Assembly (NCBI RefSeq): GCF_001904725.1
Contig: NZ_MRCE01000009.1
Location: 78,838-142,837, forward strand
DNA length: 64,000 nt
Source of the DNA: Phormidium ambiguum IAM M-71
GTDB taxonomy: Bacteria; Cyanobacteriota; Cyanobacteriia; Cyanobacteriales; Aerosakkonemataceae
Reading direction: 5' to 3'
A model generated the notes under the pieces. It was not told the DNA's origin, made no database searches, and worked only from the letters and a program-made list of their open reading frames with translations. The position numbers were made by a program, and so were the translations under genes. Each line of letters begins with the position of its first letter. Position 1 is the stretch's first letter. Positions 46,064 to 54,764 of this stretch are shown piece by piece.

Positions 46064-46807
46064 TTAAGACGTTGGAAATTCTCTTACATAAGCTTCAGCG
46101 TCTAAAAAAAGTTTTCCCGGTTGAACATCTAACTTTTTCAAACACAACGAAATTCCTTTAAGTTCAAAATCATTCAAATCTAACAAATCACTAGTCTTGC
46201 CTAACAAAGCTTCTGTAAGTTCTGGCGAAATTTCTTGACCTTTGTTATACTCCACTTGTTCTAGAGATATGCGATTTCCCCCCGATGCAATTTTGGGAAC
46301 AGCGGTAAAAGCAGTTTGCTTTGTTTCTCCTGTTTCTCGTACATGAAAAGTTGCACTCAGGCTAAATTTGTCATTACTTGGAAGGTAAAGTTCTACTTTT
46401 TTGGTATCTACAGTTACAGCGTTATTTTGCAAATTTACTTTAATATCTTGCAGCTTTTCTCTAAGAAATTCAGAATTGAAGGCGCGGTTAATATCTTCTT
46501 CTGTTAACACAACTTGCGTTGCGGCTTGTGTTGGATGAGAAAGCTCAATTTTACCAAAAGCTGCACTCAGAGGATTAATTGCAATATTCCCAACCTCCAC
46601 TTGCAATTTCTCTGTTCGCAACTCTTCTTTCATCACTAAACCTTTGCCTTCAATCTTCACAGAATCCAATTCACCCTGCATTACTTTAATTGGATTTGTG
46701 TGAATATCTACATTCAGTTCTTCAACTTCATCTAACTGAGTAGATAATCCCATTTCTGCTGCTTTACTAAGTGCTTGTTCCCCTAGCCCTGGTTGATTTG
46801 CTGACAT
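46064..46807 (-). CDS. DUF2993 family protein, copy 1
   Basis: A 247-residue protein of the DUF2993 (LmeA-like) family. It opens with GLGEQALSKAAEMGLSTQLDEVEELNVDI, which corresponds almost position by position to the next gene upstream. Then come GKGLVMKEELRTEKLQVEVGNIAINPLSAAFGKIEL and LTEEDINRAFNSEF (about 100-113). The family is a beta-rich, possibly lipid-binding fold. There is no signal peptide or membrane helix, unlike actinobacterial LmeA, so it should be cytoplasmic. Tandem paralogue of 46936-47679 with the same length. An excellent terminator follows. Confidence 0.82.
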   Translation of the reverse strand: MSANQPGLGEQALSKAAEMGLSTQLDEVEELNVDIHTNPIKVMQGELDSVKIEGKGLVMKEELRTEKLQVEVGNIAINPLSAAFGKIELSHPTQAATQVVLTEEDINRAFNSEFLREKLQDIKVNLQNNAVTVDTKKVELYLPSNDKFSLSATFHVRETGETKQTAFTAVPKIASGGNRISLEQVEYNKGQEISPELTEALLGKTSDLLDLNDFELKGISLCLKKLDVQPGKLFLDAEAYVREFPTS

Positions 46808-46935
46808 CTCGAATCTTTAAATGTGGGATAACTACCCTACAATTTAAGTCTTATTCCTCCAAAATTGTATCTGCATCCCGACAGACTTTTATCTGGATAG
46901 ATTCAAGAGTAAAAATCTATCAATTTGTTTATGTC

Positions 46936-47679
46936 TTAAGAGGGAATCTCTGTAATTTTAGCTGTGGTATAAATTGTTAATTGACCTTTCTCTAATTCCA
47001 TTTTTCGTACCCGCACAGCTGTTCCATTCACGGCAAAATACGGCGAGAATACCAATTCTTTAAACTTCTCCATTAAAGCAACAGCAAATTGCAAGGAAAT
47101 ACCGGGAGAAGGATGACATTGAAAAGCTTCAACAAACAAAGGCTCAAAAATATTACCAGGATGAATTACTGCTTGAAAATCTAATAATCGACTATTTTTA
47201 CCTTCTTGCAATGTTGTGCTACCGTTAAAAACAATTGTGTTAACATCAGGCAGTTTAATACTCATCTTTTGGATTTCCATAATTACAGCTTGACCATCTA
47301 CATCGAGTTTAAACCCTTGCATCTGTCTACGGACATAATCAGAATTTAAGGCTCGATTTAGATCGTCTTCTGAAAGTGCAATTCTAGCAGAAACATCCGT
47401 TGGTTCAGAAAGTTTAATTTCCCCAAAAAGTACACTTAATGGATTAATTGCAATTTTATCTGTTTGGATTTCCATTTCTTGTACCCGAATATCTTTTTGT
47501 ACTACCAAACCTTGACCGGAAACAGAAACGGAATGTGCTTGTCCTTGGACTATTTCTAGTAAATTGGTTTGTACATCTACGTTAAGATTTTCTGCTGAAT
47601 CTAGTTGAGTAGATAGCCCCATTTCTACAGCTGCTGAGATTACTTGTTCTTCTAAGTTATGTTGCTCTTCTTGTGACAT
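46936..47679 (-). CDS. DUF2993 family protein, copy 2
   Basis: Also 247 residues and collinear with copy 1: EEQVISAAVEMGLSTQLD, VSVSGQGLVVQKDIRVQEME, KIAINPLSVLFGEIKLSEP and LSEDDLNRALNSDYV. The C-terminal third differs more (FQAVIHPGNIFEPLF, HPSPGISLQFAVALMEKF), so the two copies have diverged in function or partner. No export signal is visible. The 128-bp gap to copy 1 has no hairpin, so the two may be co-transcribed, ending at the terminator near 46022. Function unknown; lipid binding is a family-based guess. Confidence 0.82.
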   Translation of the reverse strand: MSQEEQHNLEEQVISAAVEMGLSTQLDSAENLNVDVQTNLLEIVQGQAHSVSVSGQGLVVQKDIRVQEMEIQTDKIAINPLSVLFGEIKLSEPTDVSARIALSEDDLNRALNSDYVRRQMQGFKLDVDGQAVIMEIQKMSIKLPDVNTIVFNGSTTLQEGKNSRLLDFQAVIHPGNIFEPLFVEAFQCHPSPGISLQFAVALMEKFKELVFSPYFAVNGTAVRVRKMELEKGQLTIYTTAKITEIPS

Positions 47680-47813
47680 ATTGTCATTCTCCTAGCATCT
47701 TATATTTGCTTACTTTAGGGCTTTAGCTAGGAGAATTAATCTATATTTGGAATGAGAGGCAGGGAACGATCGATTTTTTAATCGTGAATTTGGTAATTCC
47801 CTGGCATTTTTTC

Positions 47814-49199
47814 TTAATTAGCTACAGCCTCCACTGTGCGAGATTTTATTCGGCTTTTACCCTTCACTAATAACTGAATACTCCGATTAGGTGCAGTTAC
47901 TAAACCGCGACGAACAGGTTTAATCTCATTATTATCAACCAATTGTAAATCAAACCGCGAAAGCATTTTTGCTAATACCATTTTCATTTCAAATTGAGCA
48001 AAAGCAAAACCAATACAACGACGTGCGCCAGCGCCAAAAGGCAAAAATTCGTAAGGGGAAAATTGCCGTTCTAAAAATCTTTCTGGTTTAAACTTTTTCG
48101 GTTCTGGGTATAAATCTTCTCGCTGATGAGTTAGATAAATTGAACCTAATAAAACTGTCCCTGGTTGCAGAGCGTAACCCGCTAAATTTACAGGTTCTTG
48201 CACCACTCTAGGAAAAGTTAGCATCGCCACAGGATAAATTCTCAGAGTTTCGCAACAAACTGCATTGAGATAAGGTAATTTAAAAATAGCATTGGGGTCT
48301 GGATTTTCGCCCAAAGTATCCAATTCAGCTAATAATTTTGACCGCACTTCTGGGATTTGGTGAATCCAGTATAATGCCCAAGCTAAAGCTGTTGCAGTAG
48401 TTTCATGTCCTGCTAGCAAAAGCGCCATTAATTCATCATGCAATTCTTCATCAGTCATCCCTTCTCCCGCCTCATCTCTTGCTTCCATTAGCAAGTTGAG
48501 AATATCTGTGCGCGATGGGTCGAAATTTGCTCGACGTTCCCGAATTTCGTCATAAATAAGTTGATCGACTTGTGCTTTGCGACGCAGGTATTTACCCCAA
48601 GGACTCCAAGCACCCAAATCTTTTTGCAAGAATGGAAAATAAATCATAGTCACGCTCAAGGGAGAACTCGCTTCATCGATCATCTCGCCGAGAACTTTTT
48701 CCAACTGTTGAGCGCGTGGGCCATCATATAAGCCAAACACTGCTTGCATAATTACCCGCAGAGTAATCGCTTGCGTCGAAGTCCGCGCACAAAAAGACTC
48801 GCCTACCTGCCAGCGACTCATGATTTTCTCTGTCACTTCAGCAATTGTATTAGCATAAGTTAGCATTCGATCGCCATGAAAAGGCGGCATCATCAACTGG
48901 CGCTGACGCTGGTGTTGCTTTCCACTGAGTCCAAAAATAGATAACTTTCCCGTGAGAGGTTCAAAAATTTTGTTGATATCACCTGGAGCAGTAAAGGGTT
49001 TTGTTGTATCGTTGGTCAAAATCTGCTGAAGCGCTTTCGGGTTGCTGACATACACTAAAGGGTCAAATTCCGCACCCAGTTGTATGGTGAAAATGTCGCC
49101 GTAGCGTTTGGCGCACTCTTCCATATACTGCATAGGGCGAAAAATCCATTGGAGTGTTTGTACGAAGGTGGGACTTTGAGGGCCTTGTAGTTGTTTCAT
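47814..49199 (-). CDS. Cytochrome P450 (CYP110-like)
   Basis: Haem monooxygenase of 461 residues. Visible are the I-helix oxygen-activation motif AGHETTATALAW (about 263-274), the K-helix ETLR (in VCCETLRIYP), the PERF-like meander KPERFLE, and the haem-thiolate loop FLPFGAGARRCIGFAFAQFE with Cys at residue 395. The pattern fits the CYP110 family, typical of filamentous cyanobacteria, where members hydroxylate fatty acids or terpenoids. No redox partner or terpene synthase is adjacent. It is divergent from the phosphoketolase-like gene, about 190 bp apart. Confidence 0.93.
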   Translation of the reverse strand: MKQLQGPQSPTFVQTLQWIFRPMQYMEECAKRYGDIFTIQLGAEFDPLVYVSNPKALQQILTNDTTKPFTAPGDINKIFEPLTGKLSIFGLSGKQHQRQRQLMMPPFHGDRMLTYANTIAEVTEKIMSRWQVGESFCARTSTQAITLRVIMQAVFGLYDGPRAQQLEKVLGEMIDEASSPLSVTMIYFPFLQKDLGAWSPWGKYLRRKAQVDQLIYDEIRERRANFDPSRTDILNLLMEARDEAGEGMTDEELHDELMALLLAGHETTATALAWALYWIHQIPEVRSKLLAELDTLGENPDPNAIFKLPYLNAVCCETLRIYPVAMLTFPRVVQEPVNLAGYALQPGTVLLGSIYLTHQREDLYPEPKKFKPERFLERQFSPYEFLPFGAGARRCIGFAFAQFEMKMVLAKMLSRFDLQLVDNNEIKPVRRGLVTAPNRSIQLLVKGKSRIKSRTVEAVAN

Positions 49200-49387
49200 T
49201 GTCTCTACTGCCTGTTATTTGTGCAACTTTCACTAAGTTAACCTAACTAATTTTTCTATGCCTCTCATTGGACTTAGTTATCTTTGCAATTGCTAATTCT
49301 CAAATTTCAACAACCTAAAAGTTGTAAAATTTTTGTTAAATAAATCGAGTAAATTCGATCGCTCCTAATACTGACAAGGAACTCAGC

Positions 49388-51601
49388 ATGACAGCAACTA
49401 CACCAAAAGCAACTTCAGCATTTCCCGATTTTTGTGAAGGTATTCAATATTTTGGGGAAGCGCTACCAAGTTTTGATATTTATGGTAAAACACCTGCTAT
49501 TGCTGAGGGAAAAACAGCAATTTCCAATCCTAGCGATCCAAATGCAGTTTATCAAACTCTTTTGTTTGCTGATGCGCTGCGTTATTTAACTTTGCAAATT
49601 ACCGGATCGAAAGCCTCTGGACACCCAGGCGGTTTTGCCAGTTCTGCGGAAGCTCATGCGGCGTTAATTATGCTGGGCTACAAGAATATTATCACCGAAG
49701 TTGGACACCACGCCCCAGGTTTTTATAGTTCGATGTTTCTCGATCGCTCTTTGGAAGACATGGGCATTTATAATGTGCAACAATTGCGCGATCGTTTCCG
49801 TGAAAAACACGGTTTGTTAGGGCACCTTTCCGGTTTTATTCCCGGCATTCTCGCACCTGCTGGCCCCTTGGGACAAGGGCAACATTTTGCAATGGCAGCT
49901 GCACTATTGCACAGAGATAAACTTTTCCCCTTTACGATGGGTGATGGTGGCATGGGTGAACCTTACCCAATGAGCAGTATGGCACATTTCAACACTGCTT
50001 TTGGTGGAGTAACTAACTTTTTACCCGTGTTAATTTGGAATGGTTTCAGTCAGGAACATCACAGCATGGTTTCCACTAAAACCAATGCCGAAATGTTGCA
50101 ATATTGGCGCGGAAATGGTTTTGCCGAAGTCGTTTTAATTGATGCCAAAGATTTTGACGATCAAAATCAACCTGGTGATTATATTGATAGCACCGCCTTT
50201 TCTTTTGAACAACGTCTCGCCTTTACCAAAGCAGTATTAGAAGGTGTGGATAAAGCAGCGAAATCTGCACTTAGCGGCAAATTAACTGCATTTATTATCA
50301 AACAATTAAAAGGTGCAGGAGTTCACGCCAGAGGTGCAAAATCTCATAACCTTTATCCCAAAGATACCTTAGATGCACCACACATTGTTAACGCTTTAAA
50401 AGGTCGGTCATTAACTGCGGAAACATGGCAATTAGTCAGAACAAATTGCGAACGTGCTGGTGGTGGCCCTGCGGCGAAAACTGCGGTAACTGAATTTGAA
50501 TTACCATTGCCAGAATTAGGACAATTGCCTTTAGAAGAATATGCAGTTGGCGGAGATCCGAAAGTTTCGACTACGGCAATGGGTGCTTTGGTGGGTAAAG
50601 TGGGACAGAGCGATCGGACATTTTTAGTCACCAACGCTGATGGCAACGAAGCATCAGGAATTGCCAACATTAACCAAGCATTAAAAATCATTCACCCCAC
50701 CACAGATGACCTTTACAACCAATCACCAAACGGTCAAGTTTACGAACCTTTGAGTGAAGATGCTTGTGCAGGTTTAGCAGTTGGATTATCCTTAATGGGT
50801 GCCAGAACTTTGTGGTGTTCCTACGAATCTTTTGCCATCAATGGTTTACCAATTTGGCAAACTGTTACCCAAGCAATGGCAGAATTACGCCGTCAAACTC
50901 CTGCCACAATTACCTTATTTACTGCTGGTGCATTAGAGCAAGGACGCAACGGTTGGACACACCAACGCCCGGAAATTGAAGCATATTTTGCGGCGATGAT
51001 GCGGAATGGCAATGTGTTCCCATTATTCCCACCTGATGCTAACAGTATTCAAGCCTGTTATGAGTGGGCTTTAACGACAAAAAACAAAGGAATTGTGATT
51101 ACTGCAAGTAAATCACCTTTACCAATTCGCACTACTTTTGCCCAAACACGCCAAGGTTTAAAAGATGGCGCAGTCGTGTTGCATGAAGTTGCTGGTGGTA
51201 AGAAAGTTGTGTTTGCAGTTGTGGGCGATATGACATTAATGCCAGTGTTTGAAGCAGCAACTTTCTTAGAAAATGAAGGTATTGGCGCGAAGATTGTTTC
51301 TATTATCAATCCCCGCCGTTTGTATCGTCCAACTGATGTCGCTTGGGATACTTGTTCGGAAGCAGATGGCGAATTTTTGAGTGATGAAAAGTTTGCCGAA
51401 ATCTTTGATGGAGATGCGTTAATTGGTGTAACTGGTGGCGCTTCGGGAATGTTAGAACCAATCATGTTACGCAGTAATTCTAAACGCGATACTTTCGCTT
51501 GGAAGCGGGGAGAAACTACCGCTTCTGCTGGTGAATTAATGGCGTTTAATGGGTTGACTGCGGAGGCGTTGACTAAGAGAGCGATCGAATTAATTCACTA
51601 A
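49388..51601 (+). CDS. Divergent phosphoketolase/transketolase-like ThDP enzyme
   Basis: A 737-residue thiamine-diphosphate enzyme. The N-terminal half resembles transketolases and phosphoketolases: GSKASGHPGG (about 73-82), HLSGFIPGILAPAGPLGQGQ split near 150-170, and the ThDP motif GDGGMGEPYPM with a WNGFS end. The second half matches phosphoketolase blocks: VYEPLSEDACAGL, LWCSYESFAINGLPIW, NGWTHQRPEIEAYF, LFPPDANSIQ and ASKSPLP. It lacks the N-terminal region of standard XFP enzymes and is shorter. Family knowledge suggests cleavage of a sugar phosphate, possibly to acetyl-phosphate; the pta gene lies 4 kb downstream. Transketolase-like transfer is the alternative. ATG 49388 has a GACAAGGAACTC leader. 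Confidence 0.75.
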   Translation: MTATTPKATSAFPDFCEGIQYFGEALPSFDIYGKTPAIAEGKTAISNPSDPNAVYQTLLFADALRYLTLQITGSKASGHPGGFASSAEAHAALIMLGYKNIITEVGHHAPGFYSSMFLDRSLEDMGIYNVQQLRDRFREKHGLLGHLSGFIPGILAPAGPLGQGQHFAMAAALLHRDKLFPFTMGDGGMGEPYPMSSMAHFNTAFGGVTNFLPVLIWNGFSQEHHSMVSTKTNAEMLQYWRGNGFAEVVLIDAKDFDDQNQPGDYIDSTAFSFEQRLAFTKAVLEGVDKAAKSALSGKLTAFIIKQLKGAGVHARGAKSHNLYPKDTLDAPHIVNALKGRSLTAETWQLVRTNCERAGGGPAAKTAVTEFELPLPELGQLPLEEYAVGGDPKVSTTAMGALVGKVGQSDRTFLVTNADGNEASGIANINQALKIIHPTTDDLYNQSPNGQVYEPLSEDACAGLAVGLSLMGARTLWCSYESFAINGLPIWQTVTQAMAELRRQTPATITLFTAGALEQGRNGWTHQRPEIEAYFAAMMRNGNVFPLFPPDANSIQACYEWALTTKNKGIVITASKSPLPIRTTFAQTRQGLKDGAVVLHEVAGGKKVVFAVVGDMTLMPVFEAATFLENEGIGAKIVSIINPRRLYRPTDVAWDTCSEADGEFLSDEKFAEIFDGDALIGVTGGASGMLEPIMLRSNSKRDTFAWKRGETTASAGELMAFNGLTAEALTKRAIELIH

Positions 51602-51622
51602 GTTTTTTGAGGTGATGAAATG

Positions 51623-51650
51623 CCCCTGCCTGAGTGAAACTGGGTAGGGG
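51623..51650 (+). terminator. probable hairpin after the phosphoketolase-like gene
   Basis: CCCCTGCC (51623-51630) and GGTAGGGG (51643-51650) pair over 8 bp, with one G-U wobble and a 12-nt loop, 22 bp past the stop codon. No U tract follows, so it may be a stabilising 3' hairpin rather than a complete intrinsic terminator. It separates the enzyme gene from the accessory cassette. Confidence 0.4.
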
Positions 51651-51687
51651 TTAATCAAATATAAGCTAATCAAATTTACCAGATTAT

Positions 51688-52272
51688 ATGAAAATTGAAT
51701 TATCAGAACTAATTAAGCAGTCTTATTCAGAAAATGAAGCATCGAAATATGTTGAATGTAGCTTAACTAAAGAAGATTATGGCTTAATAGTCGAGTCAGC
51801 AAAGGGTATTTTGGATAATTTTCCATCAATCCATAATTGCTGCGCTCCCATGAGTGCAATATGGACAGCAATGATAAGAGACAATACTGATATACCTGCT
51901 TATATGGTTGCTGGCAGCCTAGATATAATGGGCAAGCGTATATTTGGTGATAACATGAATACTCATGATATGAGTCAAACCTTTTCTAAATCTAATTTAG
52001 ATTGGGATGGTCATTGCTGGGTGGTTTTCGGTGACTGTATTGGAGAGATTTCTCTATTTAGAACTGCTTACTCGAAACATAGTCCACAGTGGTTGCGGGA
52101 GATGATTCGTTCTCAGTTTGGTGAGGGTAGAGGAATGCTATTAGCAACTCCAAGCAAGTTATTAGAGCATGGTTTAGTATACACTCCAAGTTACGTTCTC
52201 AAAGATTCAGAGATTACAGGCTTAGTTAAATCTATTGAATTGATAATCAATAAGCATAAAAGAGACCAATGA
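51688..52272 (+). CDS. Unknown protein with a papain/transglutaminase-like Cys-His pattern
   Basis: A 194-residue soluble protein that I cannot assign. HNCCAPMSAIW (C51 and C52) looks like the nucleophile at the start of a helix in cysteine-hydrolase or acyltransferase folds. DGHCWVVFGD (H109 and D116), followed by GEISLFRTAY, looks like the His strand and an acidic partner of the same fold. Catalysis is therefore plausible but not shown. There is no signal peptide. The gene lies 105 bp before the next unknown gene in the same direction, and both stand in a 1.9-kb stretch free of the CGATCG core that is frequent in neighbours, which hints at recent acquisition. Confidence 0.6.
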   Translation: MKIELSELIKQSYSENEASKYVECSLTKEDYGLIVESAKGILDNFPSIHNCCAPMSAIWTAMIRDNTDIPAYMVAGSLDIMGKRIFGDNMNTHDMSQTFSKSNLDWDGHCWVVFGDCIGEISLFRTAYSKHSPQWLREMIRSQFGEGRGMLLATPSKLLEHGLVYTPSYVLKDSEITGLVKSIELIINKHKRDQ

Positions 52273-52377
52273 CAAGTTACTCCTATACTTTTAGGAAATA
52301 TTGGCACTAGCACTGAGGCTCTAGCAGCCATTAATTCATAATCGTTATACTACATTGTAGCATACATAGACTCACTC

Positions 52378-53403
52378 ATGCTCCAGCTCGAACGTAAAAC
52401 ATATAGAGATGGTAACTTACATCCTGAACCATATAATTGCCTAAAATCTTTGCCTGAAAGCTTTACTTATCATAAGGATCACACCGAACGGCATCCTTTC
52501 TCAATCTATAGTCTTTCCATACAGAGAGTAATGCAGTCTTTCCATGCAATTCTGGATGAAATAGATCGGATTGATACGGCTTTGTTTGATGCTGCTGGGC
52601 ATCTAGACTATCGTTTGAACAAGCTGCCTGTTTTACAAAAGGAATTACTATTGGCCTTACAATCTCACATTGATGATTGCTACCGTATCCTTAAAGTTAT
52701 GCACCCATATAATAACGCGGTCAATGAAAGATTTGTAGACCGTTGGTTGGAAAAGGTCAAACACCCTGCCTATGAACAATTTCATAATACAATCAAGAAC
52801 TACAAAGTATCTTTTGCTCCAATTGTTAATAAGATCAAACACAATGGTGGTCAATTGCGTGCCATAATGATGTACTCAAGCGGACGTGGCATAGTTGTAC
52901 GTACTGTAGAGAAAGGTATTCAAACTTTTCCCAAAAATGTTCGTATTGTTGGGTATTATCTAGAGGGTATGCAACCTAATGGGTGTATAGGCCCTGATTG
53001 TGAAATTCATGCCGATGGTAAAACCGCTATTTCCTTAAATTATGACCTACGTTATCACTTTGCAAATCTGTACCGAGTTGGTCATCATTTGAGGAATGCA
53101 ATTGCCACAACAGTTCGTCACTTTCACGAAATAAAATTGCCTCGCGCTGTAGCTGTTAACGATACCGCAAGTCAATATGATATAGAGTCAATTGCAGAAC
53201 GAGTCAGTAAGCTGCCACCTCTATTTTTTCCGAATGAGTTTTCTAAGAAAACACCAGATATTCAGTTCTACCGTCATAGCGGAAATGCAGATTTGATTTT
53301 GGAACCTGGCTCTCGCTATATGACTTGGGAAGGAGAAGTAATGATTTACTCTGAAATACAAGTAGATGCTGTTTGCTCTGAATATCAAATTCCTTACAAG
53401 TAA
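52378..53403 (+). CDS. Unknown protein of a possible accessory cassette
   Basis: A 341-residue soluble protein without a recognised family. The N-terminal half is helical, with an Arg/Lys/His-rich segment ending NKIKHNGGQLRAIM (about 150-164), which is vaguely like a HEPN-type R-x-K-H-N element. The C-terminal half is rich in beta-strands and His residues (about 220-341). ATG 52378 has no clear ribosome-binding site. It follows the papain-like gene and precedes a convergent DUF362 gene. A defence or stress role is only speculation based on novelty and context. Confidence 0.55.
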   Translation: MLQLERKTYRDGNLHPEPYNCLKSLPESFTYHKDHTERHPFSIYSLSIQRVMQSFHAILDEIDRIDTALFDAAGHLDYRLNKLPVLQKELLLALQSHIDDCYRILKVMHPYNNAVNERFVDRWLEKVKHPAYEQFHNTIKNYKVSFAPIVNKIKHNGGQLRAIMMYSSGRGIVVRTVEKGIQTFPKNVRIVGYYLEGMQPNGCIGPDCEIHADGKTAISLNYDLRYHFANLYRVGHHLRNAIATTVRHFHEIKLPRAVAVNDTASQYDIESIAERVSKLPPLFFPNEFSKKTPDIQFYRHSGNADLILEPGSRYMTWEGEVMIYSEIQVDAVCSEYQIPYK

Positions 53404-53559
53404 GTTAGAAGCGTTTGTAAATATCTGGGTTGGAAGATAACGCAGAGTAATATATCAGTTGAAGAGGGTGTTCGTGATCGCTCTCTCCAACTGTAGAATC
53501 ATTGTAGGCGATCGCTATAATAGTTGGCACAAATTTTTCGCAACACTAACAGCGAATAT

Positions 53560-54654
53560 TTAAGCGACTATCAATTTCCGAATTTCATCAGCCATTTTTT
53601 GACTTGAATTATCAGCTGTAATAATTTCAATTTGCTCGGAATTTCCCGCGCCTAAACCTAATTCTACGGCTCTTTTAATTTGTTCTAATTGCCAGACAGA
53701 ACCGCGAGAAACTGCTTCAGTTGTTCCTAGCGATCGCAAAATCCCAATAGCCACTACATCAACGGCTACACGGTCTGTTCCTGCTAAAATTACTCCCGCT
53801 TTAACTAATTTTCCTGTATCAGGCCCACCATTGACAAGAGCTTCTACACCATCGAGTAAAACTAGTTTTGGTTGGTAAGCTTTGTTAATTTCCGCTATCA
53901 TTAATCTTTGGTGTGGCGAGCTATGTAATTCGCTCATATAATTGTAAGAATTGCCCGGAACATATTTCGCCACCATCCCAACAGTGTTTTTTAATGATAA
54001 GGTGAAATGTCCGCCAAAACGATGGGTTTTTAAACAGCAAGTATTAATAATTGCTCCTGAATTTAAAATTGGACGCGCAAAAGCAAATCCCTGTTTCCAG
54101 TGCGTACCTTGTGCGGGAAAACTCTGCCAATCTGCGGCAGATAATTCATCAAAAACAATCGTTTTTAATCCATAGCGTTCTGCTAATTGAAACACGCCTT
54201 TTTGTTGCATTGCTTGGCGCGTTTCTGCCATACCGGATCGATCGCCAATTGTAATCTGTTTTCCTCCCGCACTTTGTAACTCTTTTACCAAAGCTTCCAA
54301 CATTTTGGTATCAGTAGCAGCCGGGGCAGGATCGGCGGTATTATAATTAGGTTTGAGGAAAATTGTTTGCCCAGAAATTCCTTGAGGCTGAAGTAAATCT
54401 AAAGCTTTTAAAGTACCAGCAACTCTATCTTCACTGCGAACTAACACAACTTTACTAACATTTTGTTGAGTGGATTGAGCAACAGGACTATACTCAGTTG
54501 TCGGAGTAGCAAGTTGTTTCGGCACGCTATTTTCTGCATTCGGTGAAGTCGTTGCACGACAAGCAACAGGTAATATTGATGCGCCTGCTGCTAACCCAGC
54601 AAAACGTAAAACTTGCCGTCTTTTATACTTAGAAAAGCGTTGAGAATGTGTCAT
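53560..54654 (-). CDS. DUF362 protein with twin-arginine signal
   Basis: A 364-residue exported protein. ATG 54654 is chosen; a TTG seven codons earlier is less likely. The N-terminus has KRRQVLRFAGLAAG (R12-R13), a Tat signal followed by ILPVAC, where C32 could be lipidated although the lipobox is imperfect. The DUF362 core includes IFLKPNYNTADPAPAATDTKML, TIGDRSGMAETRQAMQQKGV and NTCCLKTHRFGGHFTLSLKN. The family often holds Fe-S clusters, but no ferredoxin-type CxxCxxC motif is seen here. TatA is encoded at 17688. It lies 90 bp from the DUF3891 gene, separated by a repeat. Confidence 0.85.
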   Translation of the reverse strand: MTHSQRFSKYKRRQVLRFAGLAAGASILPVACRATTSPNAENSVPKQLATPTTEYSPVAQSTQQNVSKVVLVRSEDRVAGTLKALDLLQPQGISGQTIFLKPNYNTADPAPAATDTKMLEALVKELQSAGGKQITIGDRSGMAETRQAMQQKGVFQLAERYGLKTIVFDELSAADWQSFPAQGTHWKQGFAFARPILNSGAIINTCCLKTHRFGGHFTLSLKNTVGMVAKYVPGNSYNYMSELHSSPHQRLMIAEINKAYQPKLVLLDGVEALVNGGPDTGKLVKAGVILAGTDRVAVDVVAIGILRSLGTTEAVSRGSVWQLEQIKRAVELGLGAGNSEQIEIITADNSSQKMADEIRKLIVA

Positions 54655-54725
54655 AACTGTGTTAGTGCGCTCCAAAAAATTGCCCTAAATCCGATTATAA
54701 TCACCTATCCCCAAGACAACAATTA

Positions 54726-54764
54726 CATCTGTGTGTATCTGTGTTTATCTGTGGATATCTGTGG
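54726..54764. repeat. ATCTGTG direct repeats
   Basis: The segment consists of repeated ATCTGTG-type units (ATCTGTGTG, ATCTGTGTT, ATCTGTGG, ATCTGTGG). A related AACGCAGATGAACGCAGATG tract lies at 22950-22969 on the opposite strand. The repeat runs into the 3' end of the DUF3891 gene and supplies its last codons and stop. Confidence 0.65.
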
